64,000 nt of DNA, taken from contig NZ_JAFCLU010000033.1 of assembly GCF_018130385.1 (NCBI RefSeq), forward strand, positions 1 to 64,000, read 5' to 3'. The stretch comes from Bradyrhizobium sp. AUGA SZCCT0283 (GTDB lineage: Bacteria > Pseudomonadota > Alphaproteobacteria > Rhizobiales > Xanthobacteraceae). Every line of letters starts with the position of its first letter. Position 1 is the first letter of the stretch. The notes under the pieces are model-generated. The model was not told the origin of the DNA. It saw only the letters and a list, made by a program, of their open reading frames with translations, and made no database searches. Shown here in pieces: positions 35,001 to 42,053 of this stretch. Made by a program: the position numbers and the translations under genes.

Positions 35001-35079
35001 GCGCCCTAATTCCCGTCATCACCGATGACCATAGGCTTCGCCTCCAAAAGAGGTGGGCGAGGCACAAAGGAGATTTGCC

Positions 35080-35778
35080 ATGAGCAATGCACCGCTGATG
35101 CCAAAAGCGACTGCCGTGTGGCTGGTTGACAATACCGCGCTGACTTTCGACCAGGTGGCCGATTTCACCAAAATGCACCCCCTCGAGGTCCGCGCCATCG
35201 CCGACGGCGACGCCGCCCAGGGCATCAAGGGCATGGACCCGATTTCGACCGGCCAATTGACCCGCGACGAGATCGAAAAGGGCGAAAAAGACCCGAATTA
35301 CCGCCTCAAGCTCGGCGAGAGCAAGGTTGTGCTGCCGCCGGCCGCCAAGAAGAAGGGCCCGCGCTACACCCCGGTGTCGCGCCGCCACGAGCGGCCGAGC
35401 GCGATCCTGTGGCTGGTCCGCAACCACCCCGAGCTGAAGGACGCGCAGATCATGCGCCTCGTCGGCACCACCAAGACCACCATCGCGAGCGTCCGCGACC
35501 GCACCCACTGGAATGCCTCGACGCTGACCCCGATGGACCCGGTGACGCTCGGCCTGTGCTCGCAGATCGAGCTCGATTTCGAGGTGCAGCGCGCGGCCAA
35601 GGAAAAGCCGGTGCCCGCGGCCTACGGCGGCGCAACGCTGCTGCCGGCCTCCGAGACCACCAAGAAGGAGCCGGAATTCGAGTCGAGCGAAAGGACGGAA
35701 GACGATCTCAATGTCGACGCCGTGTTCGCCAAGCTAAAGACGATCGGCGGCAAGAAGCGGGACGACGAGGAGGAGTAA
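35080..35778 (+). CDS. trcR: Cell-cycle transcriptional regulator TrcR (DUF1013)
   Basis: A 232-residue protein of the alphaproteobacterial DUF1013 family, described as an RNA-polymerase-associated regulator linked to cell-cycle genes. An N-terminal part (LPKATAVWLVDNTALTFDQV-like, about 5-25) and MHPLEVRAIADGD look like a helix-turn-helix. A central block (about 103-137, RPSAILWLVRNHPELKDAQI, then MRLVGTTKTTIASVRDRTHW) is the most conserved. The C terminus is acidic. AAGGAG lies upstream of ATG 35080. A damaged partial copy of this gene lies at 36777-37047. Confidence 0.92.
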   Translation: MSNAPLMPKATAVWLVDNTALTFDQVADFTKMHPLEVRAIADGDAAQGIKGMDPISTGQLTRDEIEKGEKDPNYRLKLGESKVVLPPAAKKKGPRYTPVSRRHERPSAILWLVRNHPELKDAQIMRLVGTTKTTIASVRDRTHWNASTLTPMDPVTLGLCSQIELDFEVQRAAKEKPVPAAYGGATLLPASETTKKEPEFESSERTEDDLNVDAVFAKLKTIGGKKRDDEEE

Positions 35779-35808
35779 GCTTCCTCGCGTTCAGTCCGAA
35801 AAATTTCG

Positions 35809-35838
35809 AACGCGGCGGATCGCTCCGCCGCGTTTTTT
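35809..35838 (+). terminator. Rho-independent terminator of trcR
   Basis: AACGCGGCGGA, four-base loop TCGC, TCCGCCGCGTT, then six T. Perfect 11-bp stem. A weaker relative ends the trcR remnant near 37018-37047. Confidence 0.92.
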
Positions 35839-35857
35839 CTTGGGAGCCTGAGCCGCG

Positions 35858-36589
35858 TCAGAACTTGTAGGTGACGCCGCCGCCCACCAGCCAGGGATCG
35901 ATGTGGGCCGTGCCGCTGACGGGAATTACGCCGTTGACGGTGGCCGAATAGTTCGGCTGCAGCCACAGCTTCTTCACGTCGACGTTGAGGCCCCAGTGCT
36001 TGTCCAGCATATAATCGAAGCCGAACTGCACGGCGCCGCCCCATTCGTTGCTGACGTGCAGGTTGGTCACTGTAAGCCCGGCGAACGGAACGTTGGCGGC
36101 CGAATTATTGAAGAACACCGTATAATTGACGCCGGCACCGATGTACGGCTTGAACGCGCCGAAATTGGTGAAGTGATACTGCAACGTGAGGGTCGGCGGC
36201 AGCAGCGTGGTCTTGCCGATATCGAGGCCCTGAAGCGTGCCCGTTCCGGTGATATGATGCCGCGTGACGCCGAGGATCAATTCGGCGGCGATGTTGGGCG
36301 TGAAGAAATAGGAGATGTCGAGCTCGGGGATGACCTGATTGTTGATGTCAAGACCTGAGTTCGGCGAGGACAGCGCGGGCACACCCGCGACATTGACCGT
36401 GCTGTCACCGCCATCCGGAATCACGCCGAGCACACGCAGACGGATCATCCAGGGATTCCAGGCTTCCACCGCCGGAGCCGGTGCCTTCTTGTAGACCGGC
36501 AAGTCTGCGGCCTGCGCCGAGGCAAATGCCCCCGCGAGCGCCGCGGCGAGCACTGCCAGCGACGCGGTTTTTCGAACTATTCTTCGCAT
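35858..36589 (-). CDS. OmpW-family outer membrane protein
   Basis: A 243-residue small beta-barrel porin with a signal peptide (about 1-27, ending AQA). Mature strands include WMIRLRVLGVIPDGGDSTVN, PELDISYFFTPNIAAELILG, and a C-terminal GGGVTYKF ending in Phe, the outer-membrane assembly signal. OmpW barrels have eight strands and a hydrophobic channel for small apolar solutes. The gene sits between trcR and the trcR remnant, in reverse orientation. Confidence 0.88.
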   Translation of the reverse strand: MRRIVRKTASLAVLAAALAGAFASAQAADLPVYKKAPAPAVEAWNPWMIRLRVLGVIPDGGDSTVNVAGVPALSSPNSGLDINNQVIPELDISYFFTPNIAAELILGVTRHHITGTGTLQGLDIGKTTLLPPTLTLQYHFTNFGAFKPYIGAGVNYTVFFNNSAANVPFAGLTVTNLHVSNEWGGAVQFGFDYMLDKHWGLNVDVKKLWLQPNYSATVNGVIPVSGTAHIDPWLVGGGVTYKF

Positions 36590-36776
36590 TGGAATCCCCT
36601 TCAGCCATGCGCGCTTCGTTGCGCGACACGCCTGTCACAGCAGGAACGGGGGGCGGAAAGATTTGATATCGATCAAATCAGGCGGGCAATGTCAAAATTG
36701 TGTCGCGACGTTGCAGGCGCGTCACAGGCGATGCCAATGCGAACTATTCTCCGCTGGTTCGGTGGAGCGCCCCGCC

Positions 36777-37047
36777 CGAGCGGCCGAGCGCGATCCTGTG
36801 GCTGGTCCGCAACCACCCTGAGCTGAAGGACGCGCAGATCATGCGCCTCGTCGGCACCACCAAGACCACCATCGCGAGCCGGAATTCGAGCCGAGCGAAA
36901 AGACGGAAGACGACCTCAACGTCGACGCCGTGTTCGCCACGCTGAAGACGATCGGGGCAAGAAGCCGGACGACGACGAGGAGTAAGCGGCTCGCGTATTC
37001 GGATTGACGAATTTCGAACGCGGCGGTTCATCCTGCCGCATTTTTGT
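36777..37047 (+). pseudogene. Broken partial copy of trcR with internal deletion
   Basis: The block 36777-36879 is a nearly exact copy of trcR 35388-35490. It then joins directly to a copy of the trcR 3' end (from 35668), continuing through the acidic tail, the stop and a decayed terminator. 181 bases of trcR are missing at a GAGC shared by both ends, which shifts the frame. A second, one-base deletion occurs in the tail (ATCGGGGC where trcR has ATCGGCGGC). The 5' half is absent. It cannot make TrcR. Confidence 0.85.
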
Positions 37048-37061
37048 TTGCTGGCTGCGCT

Positions 37062-37322
37062 TCAACCGTACTTCAGCTTCATCCAGAGGATTCCGCCGGC
37101 CAGGACGGTCGTAATGGCATTCGCAACGATCAGCGGCGCATCTCCGGAAAGCACGCCGTACAACAGCCAGAGCAGCAGGCCGAGGAGCATGACGAGGAAC
37201 ATTCCAAGCGAAATGTCCTCCGTTGAGCGGGTTCGCCAGACCTTGATGAATTGCGGGGCATAAGCGAGGGTCGTGCATGTTGCGGCAGCAAACCCCAGCA
37301 GCTTGATGGCAAGTTGTTCCAT
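37062..37322 (-). CDS. SemiSWEET-type transporter (PQ-loop)
   Basis: An 86-residue protein with three membrane helices (about 5-23, 38-58, 63-83) and the PQ motif in LAYAPQFIKVWRTRSTEDIS. SemiSWEETs dimerise to form a sugar uniporter. The start at ATG 37322 gives the normal family length; an upstream start at 37388 would add a hydrophilic tail. The substrate is not known. Confidence 0.88.
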   Translation of the reverse strand: MEQLAIKLLGFAAATCTTLAYAPQFIKVWRTRSTEDISLGMFLVMLLGLLLWLLYGVLSGDAPLIVANAITTVLAGGILWMKLKYG

Positions 37323-37384
37323 GGCGGTCTTATAGCATCGATTCGAAGATGGATTGAAGGACGACCGGGTGAGCCGATCCACCC

Positions 37385-37586
37385 TCACGCGTTCTTCAAG
37401 AACTCCGTCCGCAGCACCAGGCCCTTGATCTTGTCGGTGCGGCCCTCGAAGTGAGGTGGATGTTCCTGATCACGGTACCGCGCTTGAGCACGGTGACGAG
37501 CCCTTCAGTTTCAGGTCCTTGATCAGCGTGACGCTGTCGCCTTCGGCGAGCAGCGCGCCGTTGGAATCCCTGACCTTGATGTCCAT
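37385..37586 (-). pseudogene. Frameshifted PhnA/YjdM-like protein
   Basis: Read leftward from ATG 37586 the DNA encodes MDIKVRDSNGALLAEGDSVT and LIKDLKLKG, the start of the small PhnA/YjdM (alkylphosphonate-uptake-named) domain. It then breaks frame, with TVLKRGTVIRNIHL in a second frame, and after another shift FEGRTDKIKGLVLRTEFLKN and a stop at 37385. Intact relatives are about 70 codons; this tract is about 17 bases short. Two separate indels are needed, so it is most likely a pseudogene; sequencing error is the alternative. Confidence 0.75.
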
Positions 37587-37610
37587 GTGATGCCTTCCTG
37601 CAAAAGAGGC

Positions 37611-37714
37611 CGTCATGCCCCCGCGAAGGCGGGGCATCCAGTACGCCGCGGCCTATCCGCTAAACAACTGATTTCTCTGGCATACTGGATCACCCGCCTT
37701 CGCGGGTGATGACG
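37611..37714. repeat. Inverted repeat, CGTCATGCCCCCGCGAAGGC family
   Basis: CGTCATGCCCCCGCGAAGGC at the left and CGCCTTCGCGGGTGATGACG at the right, with CCAGTA/ATACTGG inner arms, as in the element at 32312-32414. Confidence 0.8.
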
Positions 37715-37720
37715 GTTGAA

Positions 37721-37927
37721 CTAGCCCAGTTCGATCTCGTCGGTAATCTCATGCGAGAGGCTGACACCACCGATGGTCAGCACCATCTTCGCCGGCAGCT
37801 TCTCATTGCCCTTGAGCTTGCCGGCCTCGACGGCGTCGCGCACGGCCTTTTCGATTTCGCGCTGCGAGGTGATGCCGACTTTCTTCAGAAACTTGCGCAG
37901 GCTGGCATTGAAGACGTCTTCGTTCAT
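37721..37927 (-). CDS. DUF6494 family small protein
   Basis: A 68-residue soluble protein: MNEDVFNASLRKFLKKVGIT, then SQREIEKAVRDAVEAGKLKG and a beta-like end LTIGGVSLSHEITDEIEL. The sequence matches the conserved small DUF6494 pattern. Function is unknown. GGAGG lies upstream of the ATG at 37927. Confidence 0.75.
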   Translation of the reverse strand: MNEDVFNASLRKFLKKVGITSQREIEKAVRDAVEAGKLKGNEKLPAKMVLTIGGVSLSHEITDEIELG

Positions 37928-37940
37928 GAGGGCCTCCTGG

Positions 37941-38210
37941 TTAGGGCCTGACCGGATTGTTCAGCATCTGCTCGGCGAGATTGCGTTGGGCACGGTCGGT
38001 GCGGGCATTGGCATTGCCGCGCTGCACGTCGCGGTTCTTGCGGCAGTTGACATATTCGTTTGAGCCCACGGCGACATTGTTGGCGCGGCAGAATGCGTCA
38101 TCGTCGGCGCTGGTGTCGACCATGGTCGGCTGGCCGCGTTCGAGGCAACCGGTGAGCAATGGGGCTGCCAGCAGGAGCGCGATGAAGTGCTTTGCGGGTC
38201 CAAATTTCAT
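37941..38210 (-). CDS. Small lipoprotein
   Basis: An 89-residue product with a lipoprotein signal (about 1-22) and lipobox LLTGC (Cys 22). A short hydrophilic part with two more Cys (FCRANNVAVGSNEYVNCRKN) and an Arg/Asn-rich tail follow. Probably attached to the outer or inner membrane. Function is unknown. It lies 13 bases upstream of the DUF6494 gene in the same direction. GGAGG-like sequence (TGGAGGCC on the opposite reading) flanks ATG 38210. Confidence 0.7.
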   Translation of the reverse strand: MKFGPAKHFIALLLAAPLLTGCLERGQPTMVDTSADDDAFCRANNVAVGSNEYVNCRKNRDVQRGNANARTDRAQRNLAEQMLNNPVRP

Positions 38211-38234
38211 TGGAGGCCTTCCGTTTTTCCATCT

Positions 38235-38357
38235 CGTCATCGCCGGGCGCCTGTCCCCGACCTGATCGGGGATGACCCTGCAATCCATCGAAAAGATGGC
38301 AGCCTGCTTTGAAGCCGATGGATGCCCGGGTCAAGCCCGCGGCTGCCCGGCCATGCC
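38235..38357. repeat. Inverted repeat, CGTCATCGCCGGGC family
   Basis: CGTCATCGCCGGGCGC...GCTGCCCGGCCATG arms, with an inner CCCGACCTGATCGGGGATG hairpin and GATGGATGCCCGGGTCAAGC. Related to the element at 50689-50807. Confidence 0.65.
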
Positions 38358-38429
38358 GCATCAGAATAGCGTATTTTACGGACTTCTGAAGCACGTTCCG
38401 CAGCAGATGAGCCCAAGTCCATGCTAAAC

Positions 38430-38558
38430 TTGAACGGGACAGGACGGCCTGTTGAATTGAAGCCGTACGCTGAATACGCCCTGACGCTCCACGGTTCTGG
38501 AGCGCTTTTGTTGTCTGGAGTCCGGTTCTGATTACCAGAACCGGACTCCAGATTTTTT
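38430..38558 (+). ncRNA. Candidate small RNA with two terminator-like hairpins
   Basis: No protein gene lies on this strand nearby, yet two hairpins followed by T runs are oriented rightward: CGCTCCA/TGGAGCG (38485-38504) with CTTTTG, and the 17-bp stem at 38514-38552 with six T. A possible promoter has TTGAAC (38430-38435) and, 17 bases on, TGAATT (38453-38458), which would give an RNA of roughly 95 bases ending near 38558. All neighbouring genes are leftward. It may instead be part of a repeat mosaic. Confidence 0.4.
38514..38558 (+). terminator. Very strong orphan rho-independent terminator
   Basis: TCTGGAGTCCGGTTCTG (38514-38530), loop ATTAC, the perfect 17-base complement (38536-38552), then TTTTTTG. 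On the opposite strand there is no T run, so it does not end the leftward genes. Confidence 0.85.
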
Positions 38559-38565
38559 GTTTTGA

Positions 38566-38611
38566 CGCGTTTTCTCCACGCGAACCGGTATCCACTTCGC
38601 TCGAAAACGCT
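38566..38611. repeat. Palindromic repeat, CCGGTatCCACTT family
   Basis: GCGTTTTCTCCACGCGAACC...TTCGCTCGAAAACGC arms around ACCGGTATCCACTT. It directly abuts the end of the nitroreductase gene. Related to the repeat at 21702-21750. Confidence 0.7.
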
Positions 38612-39328
38612 CTAGTCGATGAACGTCACGGTATCGGCGACGCTCGCCCGCGAGGTGCGGTAGCTGTTCACCTTGTGGGCGTGGTCGGCATAGCCGAACG
38701 AAATGCCGCAGACTACCTTGCGATCGTCGCCGAGCCTGAAGTGGCGACGGATCAGCCCGGAATGCCGGGCGAGAGCGGCTTGCGGAATGGTACCGAGGCC
38801 GAGCGCCTGGGCGGCCTGCATGAAATTGGAGACATAGGCGCCGCAATCGACCGCGCCGTAGATGCCGAGCGGCTCATCGGTGTGGATAACAGCGACATGC
38901 GGCGCGCCGAAGAAATTGTAATTCTCCAGCGCCTGTTTCGCATACGCCATCTTGTCGCCTCTGACGATGCCGAGCGTGTTGTAGAGCTGAAAGCCGCTCT
39001 CGCGGCGGCGTTCGAGATAGACGCCGAGATATTCGCGCGGCGGCGTGAAATCATGGTCGTCCTTGGCGCCGGACGCGGCCTCGGCATAGATTGCCTTGCG
39101 AAATCTTTCCTTGGCCTCTCCGCTTGCGATCAACACCTGCCAAGGCTGGCTGTTGCACCATGATGCCGTGCGTTGCGCCACGTTAAGAATGTGCTCGATG
39201 GTCTCGCGCGGCACTTCCTGCGGCAGGAACGCGCGCACGGAGTAGCGCTCGTTCAGCAGCTCTTCGAGCACGCCGATGCGATCTGCGGTCGTAAAGCGAG
39301 CCGTTGGTGCCTTGGCGTCCATGGTCAT
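38612..39328 (-). CDS. Nitroreductase-family FMN oxidoreductase
   Basis: A 238-residue flavoenzyme of the nitroreductase family. It has the FMN-binding NERYSVRAFLPQEVPRETIE (R.SVR.F), TASWCNSQPWQVLIASG (the PW(N)xQPW type) and the C-terminal FGYADHAHKVNSYRTSRASV. Length and motifs fit nitrobenzoate/nitrophenol-type or general NAD(P)H nitroreductases. It overlaps the upstream acyl-CoA dehydrogenase by four bases, so it is the last gene of this leftward operon. It may reduce an enoyl or quinone intermediate rather than a nitro group. Confidence 0.82.
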   Translation of the reverse strand: MTMDAKAPTARFTTADRIGVLEELLNERYSVRAFLPQEVPRETIEHILNVAQRTASWCNSQPWQVLIASGEAKERFRKAIYAEAASGAKDDHDFTPPREYLGVYLERRRESGFQLYNTLGIVRGDKMAYAKQALENYNFFGAPHVAVIHTDEPLGIYGAVDCGAYVSNFMQAAQALGLGTIPQAALARHSGLIRRHFRLGDDRKVVCGISFGYADHAHKVNSYRTSRASVADTVTFID

Positions 39329-40569
39329 CGCCCCTTGGTCGGGATCTTGTTGAACGGCACGTCCTTGTCGACGCGGATATCGCCGGGCAGGCCGAGCACG
39401 CGTTCGGCGATGATGTTGCGCAGGATTTCATCCGTACCGCCGGCGATGCGCATCGAGGGCGAGGACAGCAGCATCTGCTGGAACTGGCCGCTCGCTTCCT
39501 GCTCGGCCGCGCCGGTCAGCGCACCGGCCGCACCCTGCAGATCCATCGCGTAAGTCGCGATATCCTGCAGCATCGAGCCGGAGACCAGCTTGCCGATGGA
39601 ATTCTCGGGGCCCGGACGCTCGCCCTTGGAGAGCGACGAAATCGCGCGGTAGCTGGTGTATTTCAGGCCGCTCGCCTTCACCGCCCAGCTCGCAAGCTTC
39701 GAACGCGTGGCGGGATCATCGATTGCAAGGCCATCGTCCGTCATCAGGTTCGAGCAGAACTCGAACATTTCGGGGAAACCAGTCGCGAGCCGCGAACCGA
39801 TCGACATTCGCTCGTTCATCAGCGTGGTCAGCGACACGTTCCAGCCGTCGCCGACCGCGCCGAGACGCTGATGGTCGGGAACCACCACATCGGTGAAATA
39901 GACCTCGTTGAACTCCTGCATGCCGTTGGCCTGCTTGATCGGCCGCACCTCGACGCCCTTGCTCTTCATGTCGAGGAAGAACATCGTCAGGCCCTTGTGC
40001 TTGGGCACATTGGGATCGGTGCGGGTGATCAGAAGGCCGTAGTCGGAATAGTGCGCGCCCGAGGTCCAGATCTTCTGGCCGTTGACGACCCAGTCGTCGC
40101 CCTTCTTCTCCGCGCGCGTCCGCAAGCCCGCCACGTCGGAGCCGCCGGCCGGCTCGGAGAACAGCTGGCACCAGATGTGTTCGCCGGAGGCGAGCTTCGG
40201 CAGATAGTGGCGCTTGTGCTCTTCGCTGCCGAACGCCATCACCGTCGGGCCGCACATGCCCTCGCCGATCTGGAACGGTTGCGTCAGCTTGCCGTAGACG
40301 CCCTCTTCCTGCTGCCAGATCACCTTCTCGATCGGGGTGGCGCCGCGGCCGCCATATTCCTTCGGCCAGTGCAGGCAGGCCCAGCCGCCTTCCGCCTTCT
40401 TCTTCTGCCAGGCCTTGCCGACATCGACGATCTCTTCCTTTTCCAGCCGGATGCGGCCGAGCGAGGATTTTGACAGCTCCGCCTCATATTGCTTCGGCGC
40501 GTTGGCGTCGATCCATTTGCGGGCGGTGGCCCGAAATTCGGCTTCCTGTGGCGTATCGTCGAAGTTCAT
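39325..40569 (-). CDS. Acyl-CoA dehydrogenase, large subunit-like (copy B)
   Basis: A 414-residue FAD enzyme oxidising an acyl-CoA to an enoyl-CoA. It has WCQLFSEPAGGSDVAGLRTR (acyl-CoA/FAD signature 1), GQKIWTSGAHYSDYGLLITR and the late FAD/dimer segment GGTDEILRNIIAERVLGLPG (377 on). I see no GxGF..E segment with the usual catalytic Glu. It is closely similar throughout to the protein at 40687-41934, with the same N terminus (MNFDDTPQEA) and C terminus (DVPFNKIPTKGR). The nearest functional style is PimC-like. Confidence 0.85.
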   Translation of the reverse strand: MNFDDTPQEAEFRATARKWIDANAPKQYEAELSKSSLGRIRLEKEEIVDVGKAWQKKKAEGGWACLHWPKEYGGRGATPIEKVIWQQEEGVYGKLTQPFQIGEGMCGPTVMAFGSEEHKRHYLPKLASGEHIWCQLFSEPAGGSDVAGLRTRAEKKGDDWVVNGQKIWTSGAHYSDYGLLITRTDPNVPKHKGLTMFFLDMKSKGVEVRPIKQANGMQEFNEVYFTDVVVPDHQRLGAVGDGWNVSLTTLMNERMSIGSRLATGFPEMFEFCSNLMTDDGLAIDDPATRSKLASWAVKASGLKYTSYRAISSLSKGERPGPENSIGKLVSGSMLQDIATYAMDLQGAAGALTGAAEQEASGQFQQMLLSSPSMRIAGGTDEILRNIIAERVLGLPGDIRVDKDVPFNKIPTKGR

Positions 40570-40587
40570 GGCGGACCTCTTTTTCTG

Positions 40588-40680
40588 CGTAGGGTGGGTT
40601 AGCCGAAGGCGTAACCCACCAGTTCTATCGAGCTTCGTTGCTGGGCAATGGTGGGTTACGCTTCGCTAACCCACCCTACG
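40588..40680. repeat. Inverted repeat, GTAGGGTGGGTTAGC family, copy 1
   Basis: CGTAGGGTGGGTTAGCCGAA...GGCGTAACCCACC and the reverse arm GGTGGGTTACGCTTCGCTAACCCACCCTACG. It lies just upstream of acyl-CoA dehydrogenase copy B. A near-identical element lies upstream of copy A (41953-42044). Confidence 0.9.
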
Positions 40681-40686
40681 ATTCTT

Positions 40687-41934
40687 TTACGCCCGACCCT
40701 TTGTCGGGATCTTGTTGAACGGCACGTCCTTGTCGACCCTGATATCACCCGGCAAACCAAGCACGCGCTCGGCAATGATGTTGCGCATGATCTCGTCGGT
40801 ACCGCCCTCGACGCGGGTGCCCGGCGCACGCAGCAGCATCGCCTGGAATTTGCCGGCGACCTCGGCGTCTTCAGGCCCGCTCAGCACGCCGGCGGCGCCC
40901 TGCAGGTCGAGCGCATACATCGCGACTTCCTGGACCATCGATCCCGCGACCAATTTGCCGATCGAATTCTCCGGCCCCGGACGCTCGCCTTTCGACAGCG
41001 CCGAGATCGCGCGCATGCTGGTGTATCGGAGGCCGCTGGCCTTCACCGCATAGTTCGCAAGCTTCGAACGAACGCTGCGGTCCTCGATCGCAGGCCCATC
41101 GTCCAGCATCAGGCTGTTGCAGAAGTCGAACAGTTCGGGGAAGCCGGTCGAGACGCCCGCGCCGATCGACATGCGCTCGTTCATCAGCGTGGTCAGCGAG
41201 ACGTTCCAGCCGTCATTGACGGCCCCTAACCGCTGCGAATCCGGGATCACGACATCTGTAAAGTAGACCTCGTTGAAATCAGACTGGCCGCTGGCCTGCT
41301 TGATCGGTCGCACCTCGACGCCCGGGCTCTTCATGTCCAGGAAGAACATGGTGAGGCCCTTGTGCTTCGGCACGGTCGGATCGGTTCGCGTCAGCAGGAT
41401 GCCGTAATCCGAATAGTGGGCGCCCGAGGTCCAGATCTTCTGGCCGTTGATGATCCAGTCGCCGCCCTTCTTCTCGGCGCGGGTGCGCAGGCCCGCAACG
41501 TCGGAACCGCCGGCGGGTTCGGAGAATAATTGACACCAGACCTTCTCGCCCGACGCCAGCGGCGGCAGATATTTGCGTTTCTGCTCTTCGCCGGCGAACG
41601 CCATCATGGTCGGGCCGCACATGCCGTGGCCGATGATGAACATGCCGCTGAGCTTGCCGAACGGCCCCTCTTCCTGCTGCCAGATCACGCGCTCGATCGG
41701 CGAGGCGCCGCGGCCGCCATACTCCTTGGGCCAGTGCAGGCAGGCCCAGCCGGCATCGGCCTTCTTCTTCTGCCAGGCCTTTGCGACCTCGAGAATGTTG
41801 GCGCCCGTGAGCGCGGTACGGCCGAGCGAGGATTTACGAAGCTCTTCCTCGTACTGCTTCGGCGCGTTGGCGGAAATCCACGCCTTGGCTTCGGCGCGGA
41901 ACGCGGCTTCCTGCGGGGTGTCATCGAAGTTCAT
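40687..41934 (-). CDS. Acyl-CoA dehydrogenase, large subunit-like (copy A)
   Basis: A 415-residue paralogue of copy B with the same motif order: WCQLFSEPAGGSDVAGLRTR, GQKIWTSGAHYSDYGILLTR, FNEVYFTDVVIPDSQRLGAV and GGTDEIMRNIIAERVLGLPG. Like copy B it lacks a recognisable catalytic-base GxGF..E segment. The start at ATG 41934 (MNFDDTPQEA) matches copy B exactly; the frame is open to 42000 through a repeat. It is followed by the small subunit gene to its right in the same operon direction. Confidence 0.86.
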   Translation of the reverse strand: MNFDDTPQEAAFRAEAKAWISANAPKQYEEELRKSSLGRTALTGANILEVAKAWQKKKADAGWACLHWPKEYGGRGASPIERVIWQQEEGPFGKLSGMFIIGHGMCGPTMMAFAGEEQKRKYLPPLASGEKVWCQLFSEPAGGSDVAGLRTRAEKKGGDWIINGQKIWTSGAHYSDYGILLTRTDPTVPKHKGLTMFFLDMKSPGVEVRPIKQASGQSDFNEVYFTDVVIPDSQRLGAVNDGWNVSLTTLMNERMSIGAGVSTGFPELFDFCNSLMLDDGPAIEDRSVRSKLANYAVKASGLRYTSMRAISALSKGERPGPENSIGKLVAGSMVQEVAMYALDLQGAAGVLSGPEDAEVAGKFQAMLLRAPGTRVEGGTDEIMRNIIAERVLGLPGDIRVDKDVPFNKIPTKGRA

Positions 41935-41952
41935 GGCGCTTCTCGCTGTCTG

Positions 41953-42044
41953 TGTAGGGTGGGTTAGCCGAAGGCGTAACCCACCATTCTTGTCGAGCAT
42001 CCTTGCTGGCCGATGGTGGGTTACGCTTCGCTAACCCACCCTAC
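41953..42044. repeat. Inverted repeat, GTAGGGTGGGTTAGC family, copy 2
   Basis: GTAGGGTGGGTTAGCCGAAG...GCGTAACCCACC and GGTGGGTTACGCTTCGCTAACCCACCCTAC, only a few bases different from the copy at 40588-40680. It lies between copy A and the small subunit gene. Confidence 0.9.
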
Positions 42045-42053
42045 GATCCAACG

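Noticed and set aside
36700..36945. An 81-codon ORF as an intact TrcR-like gene
   Set aside because: Only its middle matches trcR; the end is out of frame after the 181-base deletion.
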